DNA from: Ruminococcus champanellensis 18P13 = JCM 17042
GTDB taxonomy: Bacteria > Bacillota > Clostridia > Oscillospirales > Ruminococcaceae
DNA length: 64,000 nt
Direction of reading: 5' to 3'
Assembly: GCF_000210095.1 (NCBI RefSeq)
Contig: NC_021039.1
Coordinates: forward strand, 2,474,019-2,538,018
Below are positions 25,983-34,875 of this stretch, in pieces. Position 1 is the stretch's first letter. Every line of letters begins with the position of its first letter. The notes below the pieces were generated by a model. It saw only the letters and a list, made by a program, of their open reading frames with translations. It searched no databases and had not been told where the DNA came from. The translations under genes and the position numbers were made by a program.

Positions 25983-27149
25983 ATGGATACAATAGAACAG
26001 TTTGACAGCCATGTGATGCAGACCTATGACCGGCTGCCCCTGGTGATGGAATCCGGCAGCGGCAGAACCTGTACCGATGAGGACGGCAAGCGCTACCTGG
26101 ATTTCGGCAGCGGCATCGGCACCAACAGCCTGGGGTACTGCGATCCTGCCTGGGCGGACGCAGTGTGCGCCCAGGTTCGCCGCATGCAGCACACTTCAAA
26201 TTACTACTACACAAAAGTACAGGCGGATTTCGCAGAGCGGCTGTGCCAGATCACCGGCTATAAGCGGGTGTTCTTCGGCAATTCCGGCGCAGAAGCCAAC
26301 GAATGCGCCATTAAGCTGGCAAGAAAATACAGCTTTGATAAATACGGCGCAGGCAGAAATGTGATCATCACCCTGCGCAACTCCTTCCACGGCAGAACCA
26401 TGGCGACCCTGAGCGCCACCGGGCAGGACTGCTTCCACAACTACTTCTTCCCCTTCCCGGAGGGCTTTGTGTACGCCGAAGCCAACGACATTGACGATCT
26501 GCTCAAGAAGATGCACAACAACGTGTGCGCCGTGATGCTGGAATACATCCAGGGCGAAGGGGGCGTGGTGCCCCTGGACAGCAAGTATGTGGATCAGCTC
26601 TACGATTTCTGCGCAAAGCGGGATATTCTGGTGATCGCTGACGAGGTTCAGACCGGCGTGGGCAGAACCGGCACCTTCCTGGCAGGAGAGCAGTACGCCA
26701 AGAAGGCGGACATCACCACGCTTGCCAAGGGGTTGGGCGGCGGTCTTCCCATCGGTGCATGCCTTGCCAACGGCAAATGCGCTGACGTGCTCACCAAGGG
26801 CATGCACGGTTCCACCTTCGGGGGCAATCCGGTGGTCTGCGCCGGCGGGCTTGCGGTGCTGGAACAGGTGGCAAAGCCGGATTTCCTGGCACAGGTACTG
26901 GCAAAGGGCGCTCACATCCGTGCCGCCCTCCGGGACTGCCAGGAGGTCACGGAGATCACCGGTCTGGGTCTGATGCTGGGGCTGACGCTGAAAACCAAAC
27001 AGGCGGCGGACGTGAAGCAGGCAGCCTTCCAGCGGGGTCTGCTGGTGCTGACGGCGAAGGATAAGGTGCGGCTGCTCCCGCCGCTGAACATCACCATCGG
27101 GGAGCTGGACAGCGGTCTTGCGATTCTCAAGGAGTGCCTGAGCCAGTAA
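25983..27149 (+). CDS. argD: Acetylornithine aminotransferase
   Basis: PLP enzyme (EC 2.6.1.11) converting N-acetylglutamate semialdehyde to N-acetylornithine. It has 388 residues. Class III aminotransferase blocks: FGNSGAEANECAIKLAR near 98, SFHGRTMATLSATGQ near 133, DEVQTGVGRTG near 219 and the PLP lysine in TTLAKGLGGGLPIGA near 246. The ribosome site AAAGGAG precedes the ATG. It has its own promoter and is followed 46 bp later by a LURP-one-like gene. Confidence 0.96.
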   Translation: MDTIEQFDSHVMQTYDRLPLVMESGSGRTCTDEDGKRYLDFGSGIGTNSLGYCDPAWADAVCAQVRRMQHTSNYYYTKVQADFAERLCQITGYKRVFFGNSGAEANECAIKLARKYSFDKYGAGRNVIITLRNSFHGRTMATLSATGQDCFHNYFFPFPEGFVYAEANDIDDLLKKMHNNVCAVMLEYIQGEGGVVPLDSKYVDQLYDFCAKRDILVIADEVQTGVGRTGTFLAGEQYAKKADITTLAKGLGGGLPIGACLANGKCADVLTKGMHGSTFGGNPVVCAGGLAVLEQVAKPDFLAQVLAKGAHIRAALRDCQEVTEITGLGLMLGLTLKTKQAADVKQAAFQRGLLVLTAKDKVRLLPPLNITIGELDSGLAILKECLSQ

Positions 27150-27195
27150 GACTGACGAACATCAATGCATTGCATCGGGGGAGGGAAACGCTTAT

Positions 27196-27657
27196 ATGGT
27201 TCTTTACATCATACCCAAGGGAAGCAAATACAACGTACAGGACGAAAAGGGCCGTATCATTTATACCATTAAGAAAAAGGGCTTTGGCGGCAAAATGCAG
27301 TTGTTTGACGCAAGCGGCTACGAAATGTACACCATGACAAGCGATTTTTCTCAAAAGCATCCCTCCTTTGACATATTGCTGGACGGAAAGCCATATATTA
27401 TGGTCAAGTGCAAGTCCCGGTTCCTGGATCCTTCCATCGTAGGACAGGGCAATATGGGTACCTACTGGCTCAAGAGCCAGAACCGGATGCGGTTCGAGCT
27501 TACAAAGGATGATGTGAACATTGGCAGCATCCTCTCCCAGCCCATGCCCAAGGGGGATGTGCAGTTTGAGATGACGATCAACGACAAGGAATTTGACGAC
27601 GCACTGGTACTGTTTGCGGTGTGCATCGACTTTTCCTTTTACAAGTACAAGAAATGA
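27196..27657 (+). CDS. LURP-one-related / tubby C-terminal-like protein
   Basis: 153 residues of mostly beta-strand (MVLYIIPKGSKYNVQDEKGRI, then YTIKKKGFGGKMQLFDASG and later FDILLDGKPYIMVKCKS), fitting the YxjI/LURP-one family with a tubby-like barrel. The family has no agreed biochemical role; membrane or lipid interaction has been suggested for tubby relatives. No signal peptide. The gene lies between argD and argF on the same strand with GGGGGAGGG before its ATG, so it rides in the arginine transcript without an obvious metabolic reason. Confidence 0.65.
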   Translation: MVLYIIPKGSKYNVQDEKGRIIYTIKKKGFGGKMQLFDASGYEMYTMTSDFSQKHPSFDILLDGKPYIMVKCKSRFLDPSIVGQGNMGTYWLKSQNRMRFELTKDDVNIGSILSQPMPKGDVQFEMTINDKEFDDALVLFAVCIDFSFYKYKK

Positions 27658-27670
27658 CGGAGGTTTACTT

Positions 27671-28576
27671 ATGAAGCACTTACTGAAAATGCTGGACATG
27701 AGCCAGGAGGAGATCATTGACATTCTGAACCTGGCGGATCAGCTGAAATACGAGCTCAAGCACGGCATTCCCCACCCCATGCTCAAGGGCAAGTCTCTGG
27801 GTATGATCTTCCAGAAGGCATCCACCCGGACGAGAGTTTCCTTTGAAACCGGTATGTACCAACTGGGCGGTCATGCTCTGTTCCTGTCGGCGGACGATCT
27901 GCAGATCGGCAGAGGCGAGCCGGTGGAGGATACCGCACGGGTACTGTCCCGGTACATTGACGGCATTATGATCCGCACCTTCGCCCAGAAAGAGGTGGAG
28001 GATCTGGCGGAGTACGGCTCCATCCCGATCATCAACGGGCTCACCGACCTGTCCCACCCCTGCCAGGTGCTGGCGGATCTGATGACCATCCGGGAATTCA
28101 AGGGCAGCTTTGACGGCTTGAAAATGTGCTACATCGGCGACGGCAACAACATGGCAAACTCCTTGATCGTAGGGGGTCTGAAGGTTGGTATGCAGGTTTC
28201 CGTTGCCTGCCCGGAGGGCTACCGGCCGGATCCCATGGTTATGGACTTTGCACAGAAGGATCCGGGCTTCTCCATTACCGATGTGCCCCTGGAGGCTGCC
28301 AAGGACGCAGATATCCTGCTGACGGATGTGTGGGCATCCATGGGGCAGGAGGGCGAGATCGCAAAGCGCCGCATTGCCTTTGCAGGGTACCAGATCAACG
28401 ACGAGATCATGGCGGCTGCCAAGCCGGACGCTATGGTGATGCACTGCCTGCCGGCACACCGGGAGGAGGAGATCACTGCCAAGGTCTTTGAGGAACACGC
28501 CAAGGAGATCTTTGAGGAGGCGGAAAACCGGCTCCACGCCCAGAAGGCGGTCATGGTTCGCCTGATGGCAGACTAA
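27671..28576 (+). CDS. argF: Ornithine carbamoyltransferase
   Basis: Joins ornithine and carbamoyl phosphate to citrulline (EC 2.1.3.3). It has 301 residues from ATG 27671 (ACGGAGG upstream); the frame is open earlier but overlaps the previous gene. Carbamoyl-phosphate site STRTR near 45-49, HPCQ near 124 and the ornithine-specific MHCLPAHR near 257. Last gene of the cluster before a strong terminator. Carbamoyl phosphate synthase genes are not in the window. Confidence 0.97.
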   Translation: MKHLLKMLDMSQEEIIDILNLADQLKYELKHGIPHPMLKGKSLGMIFQKASTRTRVSFETGMYQLGGHALFLSADDLQIGRGEPVEDTARVLSRYIDGIMIRTFAQKEVEDLAEYGSIPIINGLTDLSHPCQVLADLMTIREFKGSFDGLKMCYIGDGNNMANSLIVGGLKVGMQVSVACPEGYRPDPMVMDFAQKDPGFSITDVPLEAAKDADILLTDVWASMGQEGEIAKRRIAFAGYQINDEIMAAAKPDAMVMHCLPAHREEEITAKVFEEHAKEIFEEAENRLHAQKAVMVRLMAD

Positions 28577-28588
28577 AGCAAACAAAGC

Positions 28589-28623
28589 AAGCCGCTCCGT
28601 ATGCTGATACGGGGCGGCTTTTT
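28589..28623 (+). terminator. Terminator after argF
   Basis: AAGCCGCTCCGTAT (28589-28602), loop GCTG, ATACGGGGCGGCTT (28607-28620) with one G-T pair, then a T run. Confidence 0.92.
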
Positions 28624-28637
28624 GCGTACAGAAACAG

Positions 28638-28665
28638 AAAGGGTACCGAAAATCCGGTACCCTTT
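28638..28665 (-). terminator. Terminator after acpP (end of the fab operon)
   Basis: AAAGGGTACCG and CGGTACCCTTT arms around a short loop at 28638-28665, followed on the minus strand by CTGTTTCTG. The plus-strand argF terminator lies just beyond. Confidence 0.75.
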
Positions 28666-28671
28666 GCGGCG

Positions 28672-28905
28672 TTATTCAGCCTGCTGGCTGTCGATGTAAG
28701 CAACGATGTCGCCTACGGTCTTGATATTGTCCACAGCCTCGTCCGGGATCTCAATGTCGAACTCCTCGGAAATGATTACGATCAGATCCACAACGTCCAG
28801 AGAATCGATGCCCAGATCCTCCTGCATGTCAGCCTCCGGTGTAACGAGTGCCTCGTCCACGTCAAACTGCTCCACAATAATCGCCTTCAGCTTATCGAAT
28901 GTCAT
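28672..28905 (-). CDS. acpP: Acyl carrier protein
   Basis: 77-residue acidic protein that carries growing acyl chains on a 4'-phosphopantetheine attached to the Ser of [11 protein letters not shown] (about residue 37). The start [18 protein letters not shown] is fixed by TGGAGGAAATACT before ATG 28905. It is the last gene of the fatty-acid operon, 57 bp after accA. ACP is highly conserved, so the call is firm. Confidence 0.96.
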   Translation of the reverse strand: MTFDKLKAIIVEQFDVDEALVTPEADMQEDLGIDSLDVVDLIVIISEEFDIEIPDEAVDNIKTVGDIVAYIDSQQAE

Positions 28906-28962
28906 AGTATTTCCTCCAAAAATATATTTCACGCCACAGGGCGCATTGAACCCACGCTCCGG

Positions 28963-29766
28963 TCATTCCCGGAAGGCGCCGATTTTTCTAAACTTAGTAT
29001 AGCGTTCTTCCAGCAAAACGTCAATATCTTTTCGCAAATTTTCTTGAATTTTTATGGACAAAAATTCGTGCAGCGCCGACGATATTTTGTCTATATCGTT
29101 GTGCGCCCCTCCGGCAGGCTCCGGAATGATCCCGTCCGCCACCCCCAGGGTCAGCATATCCTCCGCTGTCATGTGCAGCAGCTCACAGGCTTCCTTCTCC
29201 CGGCTGCCGTCCTTCCAGAGGATGCTGGCAAAGCCACGGGGGGAGATCACGGAATACAGGGCGTTTTCCAGCATACCAAGGGCATCGCACACCCCAAGCG
29301 CCAGGGCGCCACCGCTGCCCCCTTCTCCCAGCACCACGGAAACCACCGGGGTGCGAAGCTGCATAAATTCCGCCAGATTCCGGGCAATCGCCTCGCCCTG
29401 TCCCCGGTTTTCCGCATCGATGCCGCAGAAGGCGCCGGGTGTGTCGATCAGGCAGATCACCGGCCGGCGGAATTTCTCCGCCTGCTTGGCAAGCCGCAGC
29501 GCCTTCCGGTAGCCCTCCGGGTGGGGCATGGCGAAATTGGCTGCCTTGTTTTCCGCAAGGTTCCTGCCCTTCACCTGTGCCAGCACCGTCACCGGCGTGC
29601 CGTCCAGCCTGCCGATGCCTCCCAGCAACGCTCCGTCGTCCCCGAAAAGCCGATCTCCGTGAAGCTCGAAAAACTCCGTGAAGATCCGGGGGATGTAATC
29701 CCGCACCGTAGGCCGTGCCGGGTTGCGGATCAACTGTAAGCGTTCCCACGCTGTCCGTTCGTTCAT
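28963..29766 (-). CDS. accA: Acetyl-CoA carboxylase carboxyltransferase subunit alpha
   Basis: With AccD transfers CO2 from carboxybiotin to acetyl-CoA. It has 267 residues, slightly shorter than E. coli AccA (319) but usual for Clostridia. Core blocks: PRIFTEFFELHGDRLFGDD near 25, KAANFAMPHPEGYRKALRLA near 72, DTPGAFCGIDAENRGQGEAIARNL near 107 and GEGGSGGALALG near 147. The start overlaps accD's stop by 4 bp. Confidence 0.96.
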   Translation of the reverse strand: MNERTAWERLQLIRNPARPTVRDYIPRIFTEFFELHGDRLFGDDGALLGGIGRLDGTPVTVLAQVKGRNLAENKAANFAMPHPEGYRKALRLAKQAEKFRRPVICLIDTPGAFCGIDAENRGQGEAIARNLAEFMQLRTPVVSVVLGEGGSGGALALGVCDALGMLENALYSVISPRGFASILWKDGSREKEACELLHMTAEDMLTLGVADGIIPEPAGGAHNDIDKISSALHEFLSIKIQENLRKDIDVLLEERYTKFRKIGAFRE

Positions 29767-30608
29767 GCCTTCACCTCCCCGTAGCCGTGAAGCCGCAGCA
29801 GCTGCTCCAGGGTCTGGCGCATGTTCCGCCGGGATACAATAGCATCCACAAAGCCCTGTTCCAGCATATGCTCTGCCAGCTGAAAGCCCTCCGGCAGCCG
29901 CTGATGGATGGTATTCTCAATGACCCGTCTGCCGGCAAAGCCGATAAGCACCTTTGGCTCCGCCAGGATGATATCCCCCAGGGAGGCAAAGGAGGCGGTC
30001 ACGCCGCCGGTGGTGGGATCCGTCAGCACGGTGATGTACAGCAGCCCTGCGGCACTGTGCCGTGCCACTGCCCCGGAGGTTTTCGCCATCTGCATCAGGG
30101 ACACCATGCCCTCCTGCATCCGTGCGCCGCCGGATGCGGTGAACACGATGATGGGCAGTCCCGCTTTGGTGGCATGCTCAAAGGCACGGGTGAGCTTCTC
30201 CCCCACCACGCTGCCCATACTGCCCATCATGTACCGGGGATCCATTACCGCCAGCGTCACCGGGATTCCCCCGATCCGGCAGTCTCCGGTGATAATGGCG
30301 TCCGTCAGCCCGGTATTCGCCCGAAGCACCATCTGCTTTTTCTCATAGCCGGGAAAGCCGATGGGGTTGCAGCTGCGCATACGGGCATCCGCCTGGACAA
30401 AGGAGCCGGGATCCGCCGTGAGAATGATCCGTGACGGGGCATTGAGCCGGTCATGGAAGCTGCAGTGGGGGCATACATGATCCGAAGCCTCAAAGGAGGA
30501 CAGGGGACTTACCGTGCGGCACCGGGGGCACTTGTAGGTTTCCTCCGGCGGCCGCTTGGGTTCATCGGACAGGCGGCTCCGCACCTGGGAAAACAGTTCC
30601 TCAAGCAT
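29763..30608 (-). CDS. accD: Acetyl-CoA carboxylase carboxyltransferase subunit beta
   Basis: Partner of AccA. It has 281 residues from ATG 30608 (MLEELFSQVRSRL). The zinc ribbon YKCPRCRTVSPLS...CPHC at about 25-48 supplies four cysteines. The crotonase-like core has FTASGGARMQEGMVSLMQMAK near 152 and PTTGGVTASFASLGD near 191. The start overlaps accC's end by 8 bp, indicating coupling. A longer frame exists but enters accC and is not AccD-like. Confidence 0.95.
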   Translation of the reverse strand: MLEELFSQVRSRLSDEPKRPPEETYKCPRCRTVSPLSSFEASDHVCPHCSFHDRLNAPSRIILTADPGSFVQADARMRSCNPIGFPGYEKKQMVLRANTGLTDAIITGDCRIGGIPVTLAVMDPRYMMGSMGSVVGEKLTRAFEHATKAGLPIIVFTASGGARMQEGMVSLMQMAKTSGAVARHSAAGLLYITVLTDPTTGGVTASFASLGDIILAEPKVLIGFAGRRVIENTIHQRLPEGFQLAEHMLEQGFVDAIVSRRNMRQTLEQLLRLHGYGEVKA

Positions 30609-31959
30609 TGCCTGCACCACCCTTCTTCTCCAGCTCTGCCAGATAGCCCGTATCGTAGGTGCCGCTGCGGAAGGCATCACTGCGGATCAGCTCCAACTGC
30701 ATGTCGATGTTGGTATCCACCCCGTCCACCAGAAATTCCGCCAGCGCCCAGTTCATCTTGGCAATGGCCTGGGCACGGGTGGGTGCATGGACGATGAGCT
30801 TCGCCAGCATGGAATCGTAAAAGGGCGGAATCTGACAGCCCTGATAGATGGCGGAATCCACCCGCACGCCGGGCCCTCCCGGCATGTACAGCCCCTGGAT
30901 CACACCGGGACAGGGGCGGAAGTTCTCCGCCGGATTTTCCGCCAGGATCCGGCACTCAATGGCATGCCCCCGGATCTGTACGTCGGACTGGGTAAAACCC
31001 AGCGGCTCCCCGGCGGCGATCCGCAACTGTGCCTGCACCAGGTCAATGCCGGTGACCGCCTCGGTTACAGGATGCTCCACCTGGATCCGGGTATTCATCT
31101 CCATGAAGAAAAATTCCTTCCCGTCGGTGAGAAATTCCACCGTACCCGCATTGGTAAAGCCGCACTGCTTTGCCGCCCGGACTGCCGCATCCCCCATCTG
31201 CTGACGCAGGGCGGGAGAAAGAATGGCACAGGGGCTTTCCTCCATCAGCTTCTGCTTGCGCCGCTGCATACTGCAGTCCCGCTCCCCCAGATGCACCACA
31301 TTGCCCTGGGAATCCGCCAGAATCTGCACCTCCACATGTCTGGGATGCAGCAGCAGCCGTTCCATGTACACATCCGCACAGCCAAAGCAGGAGGCTGCCT
31401 CCTCGGAGGCGGTGCGCATCTGGCTTTCCAGCTCCTCCTCCCGGTACACGGGACGGATGCCCCGCCCACCACCTCCGGCGGACGCCTTGATGAGCAGGGG
31501 ATAGCCGATCTTTGCGGCAATCTCCTTGGCGGATGCCAGGTCAGCCACGATCCCGTCAGAGCCGGGGATCACCGGCACCCCTGCCGCCTGCATGGTCTGC
31601 TTTGCCCGTGCCTTATCCCCCAGCAGGGTAATGGCTTCCGGGGAGGGCCCCACGAAAATCAGCCCTGCCTCCCGGCACTGCCGGGCAAAATCCGCATCCT
31701 CGGACAAAAAGCCGAAGCCCGGATGCACCGCATCACAGCCGGTGATCCTGGCGGCAGTCAGCAAAGCGTCCGCCTTCAGGTAGCTGTCCCGGGCAGCAGG
31801 CTTGCCGATGCACACCGCCTGGTCTGCCAGCTGCACATGCAGCGCATGCCGGTCGGCGGTGGAATACACCGCCACGCAGCGGATCCCCAGCTCCCGGCAG
31901 GCACGGATGATCCGCACTGCGATCTCGCCCCGGTTGGCGATCAAAACCTTTTTCAGCAT
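30601..31959 (-). CDS. accC: Biotin carboxylase (acetyl-CoA carboxylase subunit C)
   Basis: ATP-grasp enzyme that carboxylates biotin on AccB (EC 6.3.4.14). It has 452 residues. It starts MLKKVLIANRGEIAVRIIRAC; GGGGRGIRPVYREEE lies near 160, and FMEMNTRIQVEHPVTEAVTG near 285 holds the catalytic region. ATG 31959 has GAGGAG just upstream; GTG 31971 overlaps that site. Lies 8 bp after the fabZ stop. Length and motifs are normal. Confidence 0.97.
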   Translation of the reverse strand: MLKKVLIANRGEIAVRIIRACRELGIRCVAVYSTADRHALHVQLADQAVCIGKPAARDSYLKADALLTAARITGCDAVHPGFGFLSEDADFARQCREAGLIFVGPSPEAITLLGDKARAKQTMQAAGVPVIPGSDGIVADLASAKEIAAKIGYPLLIKASAGGGGRGIRPVYREEELESQMRTASEEAASCFGCADVYMERLLLHPRHVEVQILADSQGNVVHLGERDCSMQRRKQKLMEESPCAILSPALRQQMGDAAVRAAKQCGFTNAGTVEFLTDGKEFFFMEMNTRIQVEHPVTEAVTGIDLVQAQLRIAAGEPLGFTQSDVQIRGHAIECRILAENPAENFRPCPGVIQGLYMPGGPGVRVDSAIYQGCQIPPFYDSMLAKLIVHAPTRAQAIAKMNWALAEFLVDGVDTNIDMQLELIRSDAFRSGTYDTGYLAELEKKGGAGNA

Positions 31960-31967
31960 GGCTCTCC

Positions 31968-32417
31968 TCACTCCTGCTCCACAGGGGGCACCAGCACGAA
32001 CTTGATCTGGGCGGAGGCTGCTACCTCATCCCCCACATAAGCCGTACCCTCGCCTACGCCGATGCGCCCCAGATTCTTCACAATGGAAACCTCCAGCCGC
32101 AGGGTATCCCCCGGCACCACCTGCCGGCGGAATTTCGCCTTGTCGATGCCGGAGAACATCCCGATCTTGCCCTTATTCCGGGGCAATGCCAGCATGGCAA
32201 CCGCACCAGCCTGCGCCATCATTTCCACCAGCAGTACGCCGGGTGTCACCGGCATGCCGGGAAAATGCCCCTTGAACCAGAATTCCTCCGGCGTCATGTG
32301 CTTGGTTGCCACACAGCGCACACCCGGCTCCATTTCGTTGATCTCATCGATCAGCAGGAAGGGATCCCGGTGGGGGATCAGCTCCATGATCTGCGCCCGA
32401 TCCATCAGTACTGCCAT
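31968..32417 (-). CDS. fabZ: 3-hydroxyacyl-ACP dehydratase FabZ
   Basis: Removes water from 3-hydroxyacyl-ACP (EC 4.2.1.59) in chain elongation. It has 149 residues with a single hot-dog fold: IMELIPHRDPFLLIDEI near 10, and the catalytic His in GHFPGMPVTPGVLLVEMMAQAGAV near 49. ATAGGAG lies 7 bp before ATG 32417. No fabA homologue is present, so unsaturated fatty-acid formation must use another route, if any. Confidence 0.96.
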   Translation of the reverse strand: MAVLMDRAQIMELIPHRDPFLLIDEINEMEPGVRCVATKHMTPEEFWFKGHFPGMPVTPGVLLVEMMAQAGAVAMLALPRNKGKIGMFSGIDKAKFRRQVVPGDTLRLEVSIVKNLGRIGVGEGTAYVGDEVAASAQIKFVLVPPVEQE

Positions 32418-32426
32418 ATGCCGCTC

Positions 32427-32882
32427 CTATTCTATCCGCAGGATGGGCTGGTCAAATTCCACCGCATCCCCGTTCTGTACCAGAATCTCTGCCACGGTGC
32501 CCTCCTGCTCGCAGAGCACCTCGTTCATCAGCTTCATAGACTCGATGATCATCAGCACGTCCCCCTTCTTCACCCGCTTGCCAACGGTCACAAAGGGCTC
32601 GCTTTCCGGAGAGGATGCTGCATAATAAGTCCCCACCAAGGGTGCCTTCACCCAGGTGCCCGATACCGCAGCCGGTGCTGTCGGGGCATCCTCCTGGGGA
32701 GCCGCCGGGGGGTATACCGGGGGCATACCCATGGGGGCAGGCATGGGGGCAGGCTTTTTTCCCTTGATGGTCAGCTTCTTGTCCCCATCCTCCAGGGTCA
32801 GCTCCCCCAGATCATTGTCCCGCAGGATCCGGGCAAGCCGCTCCAGCAGCTCCGGATCAAACTGTCCGAATAGTTTTTCCAT
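32427..32882 (-). CDS. accB: Biotin carboxyl carrier protein
   Basis: 151 residues. The N-terminal segment (1-42) is followed by a Pro/Ala-rich linker (PAPMPAPMGMPPVYPPAAP) and the biotinyl domain (about 75-151). The biotin lysine is in IIESMKLMNEV near residue 116. It carries CO2 between AccC and AccAD. Located between fabF and fabZ in the operon, the common Clostridia order. Confidence 0.96.
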   Translation of the reverse strand: MEKLFGQFDPELLERLARILRDNDLGELTLEDGDKKLTIKGKKPAPMPAPMGMPPVYPPAAPQEDAPTAPAAVSGTWVKAPLVGTYYAASSPESEPFVTVGKRVKKGDVLMIIESMKLMNEVLCEQEGTVAEILVQNGDAVEFDQPILRIE

Positions 32883-32894
32883 AGTTGTATCCTC

Positions 32895-34124
32895 CTACGC
32901 CTGCCGGATGCACAGGCATGCGTTGTGTCCGCCAAAGCCCAGATTGTTGGTCAGAGCCGCCCGGACAGTTCCGGTCACGTTGCCGCTGCCGCAGTAATCC
33001 AGGTCGCATTCCGGATCCGGCGTGGTATAGCCCACCGTCCGGTGGATCAGCCCGGTTTCCACGGATTTAGCGGTCACAATGGCTTCCACCGCCCCGGCAC
33101 CTCCCAGAAGATGCCCGATCATGGACTTGGTGGAGTTCACCTTCAGCTTGTATGCGTGCTCCCCGAAGGCAGCCTTGATGGCGGCAGTCTCGCTGGCATC
33201 GTTCAGACCGGTGGAGGTACCGTGGGCGTTAATATAGTCGATATCCTCTGCCCCCAGTCCCCCTTCTTCATATGCCATCCGCATGGCTGCTGCGGCAGCT
33301 TCCCCGTCCGGTGCCGGTGCGGTCTGGTGATAGGCATCACAGGTCGCCCCGTAGCCGCATACCTCTGCGTAGATTTTTGCGCCCCGTGCCACGGCGGATT
33401 CGTAGGACTCCAGCATCAGCGCCCCGGCACCCTCCCCGATGACGAAGCCGCTGCGCTCCTTGTCGAAGGGGATGGATGCCTTGGACAGCTCCGTTGTCTT
33501 GGTGAGAGCACGCATATTCTGGAAGCCAGCCAGGGTGAAGGTAGTCAGTGCGCTTTCCGAGCCGCCGCACAGACAGCAGTCCAGATAGCCGTCCTTGATC
33601 TTCCGGAATGCCTCGCCGATGGCGTGGGTGGAGGATGCACAGGCGGTCACGGTGGCAAAATTCGCCCCTTTGAAGCCGGTTTTCATAGCCACGGTGCCTG
33701 CCGCCATGTTGGCGATCATCATGGGCACATACCGGGCGGAAATCTTGCTGACGCCCCCGTCCCGGAAGTGGCTGTATTCCTGCTCCGTCAGACCGATGCC
33801 CCCCACGCCTACGCCGAAAATGCAGCCTGCCCGGTAGGGGTCTGCGGCGGCAATGTCATAGCCGCTGTCCCGGAGCGCCTCCAGGGCGGAAACCACCGCA
33901 AACTGGGTAAACCGCTCCATGGTTCTGGCATCCTTCTTGTCCAGACAGCCGGCGGGGTCAAAGTCATGCACCTGTCCGGCGAAATGCACACTAAGGGGGG
34001 ATGCGTCAAAGGTATCAATGGGGGTAATGGCAAGCCGGTTTTCCACAACCCCATCCCACAGGGGCTTGACCCCGGTGCCAAAGGGAGTCACTGCCCCCAT
34101 GCCGGTAATCACTACTCTATGCAT
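32895..34124 (-). CDS. fabF: 3-oxoacyl-ACP synthase II (FabF)
   Basis: Condensing enzyme (EC 2.3.1.179) for chain elongation. It has 409 residues. Active-site Cys in VTACASSTHAIGEAF near 163; His in NAHGTSTGLND near 304 and KSMIGHLLGGAGAVE near 338 complete the Cys-His-His triad. Starts MHRVVITGMGAVTPFGTG with AAAGGAG upstream. It is 13 bp from fabG and 12 bp from accB. Confidence 0.97.
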   Translation of the reverse strand: MHRVVITGMGAVTPFGTGVKPLWDGVVENRLAITPIDTFDASPLSVHFAGQVHDFDPAGCLDKKDARTMERFTQFAVVSALEALRDSGYDIAAADPYRAGCIFGVGVGGIGLTEQEYSHFRDGGVSKISARYVPMMIANMAAGTVAMKTGFKGANFATVTACASSTHAIGEAFRKIKDGYLDCCLCGGSESALTTFTLAGFQNMRALTKTTELSKASIPFDKERSGFVIGEGAGALMLESYESAVARGAKIYAEVCGYGATCDAYHQTAPAPDGEAAAAAMRMAYEEGGLGAEDIDYINAHGTSTGLNDASETAAIKAAFGEHAYKLKVNSTKSMIGHLLGGAGAVEAIVTAKSVETGLIHRTVGYTTPDPECDLDYCGSGNVTGTVRAALTNNLGFGGHNACLCIRQA

Positions 34125-34137
34125 AGCTGCTCCTTTC

Positions 34138-34875
34138 TTACATTACAATGCCGCCGGACACTTCCAGCACCTGTCCGGTGATATAGCTGCCGCCCTCTCC
34201 TGCAAGGAATGCCACTGCCGCTGCCACATCCTCCGGCGTTCCGGCACGTCCCAGAGTGATCCGGGACAGAATGGCTTCCTTCTGCTGGTCGGTCATGCTG
34301 TCGGTCATGGGTGTCTCGATAAAGCCCGGTGCAATGGCGTTGACCGTAATGCCCCGTGCTCCCAGCTCCTTTGCCGCCGTCTTGGTCATGGCGATCACCG
34401 CCCCCTTGGAGGCGCTGTAGTTGCACTGCCCCATATTTCCGTACAGCCCTGCTACTGATGCCATGTTGATGATCCTGCCGCTTTTCTGCCGGAGCATGAT
34501 GCTCCCTGCCAGCTTCATCAGCATATACACGCTTTTCTGGTTGCTGGCGATGACTGCGTCATACTGCTCCTCGCTCATGCGCAGCAGCAGATTGTCCCGG
34601 GTGATACCGGCGTTGTTCACCAGCACATCCAGTCTGCCGTATGCCGCCTTCACATCCTTGATGAGCGCGTCACACTGGGCATAGTCGGACACGTCCGCCG
34701 CAAAGCATGCAGCCTCCGCCCCCAGCTCCCGGCACTGCTGTGCGATCTGCTCCGCCTTCTGCCGGCTTTCCTGCCGGTTGGAGGAATGCACCGCCACCGT
34801 ATAGCCTTCCTTTGCAAGCCGCAGGGCAATGGCTGCCCCGATGCCCTGGGATGCGCCTGTTACCAGTGCGATCAT
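34138..34875 (-). CDS. fabG: 3-oxoacyl-ACP reductase FabG
   Basis: NADPH-dependent SDR enzyme (EC 1.1.1.100). It has 245 residues. Rossmann motif TGASQGIGAAIA near 6-17, NNAGITRDNLL near 86, catalytic Ser/Tyr/Lys with NYSASKGAV near 151, and a C-terminal GQVLEVSGGIVM. The start overlaps the fabK stop by 4 bp. Standard housekeeping FabG. Confidence 0.97.
   Translation of the reverse strand: MIALVTGASQGIGAAIALRLAKEGYTVAVHSSNRQESRQKAEQIAQQCRELGAEAACFAADVSDYAQCDALIKDVKAAYGRLDVLVNNAGITRDNLLLRMSEEQYDAVIASNQKSVYMLMKLAGSIMLRQKSGRIINMASVAGLYGNMGQCNYSASKGAVIAMTKTAAKELGARGITVNAIAPGFIETPMTDSMTDQQKEAILSRITLGRAGTPEDVAAAVAFLAGEGGSYITGQVLEVSGGIVM

Noticed and set aside
18836..28576. Horizontal transfer of the arginine cluster
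   Set aside because: Base and codon use look like the neighbours and there are no mobility genes at its edges.
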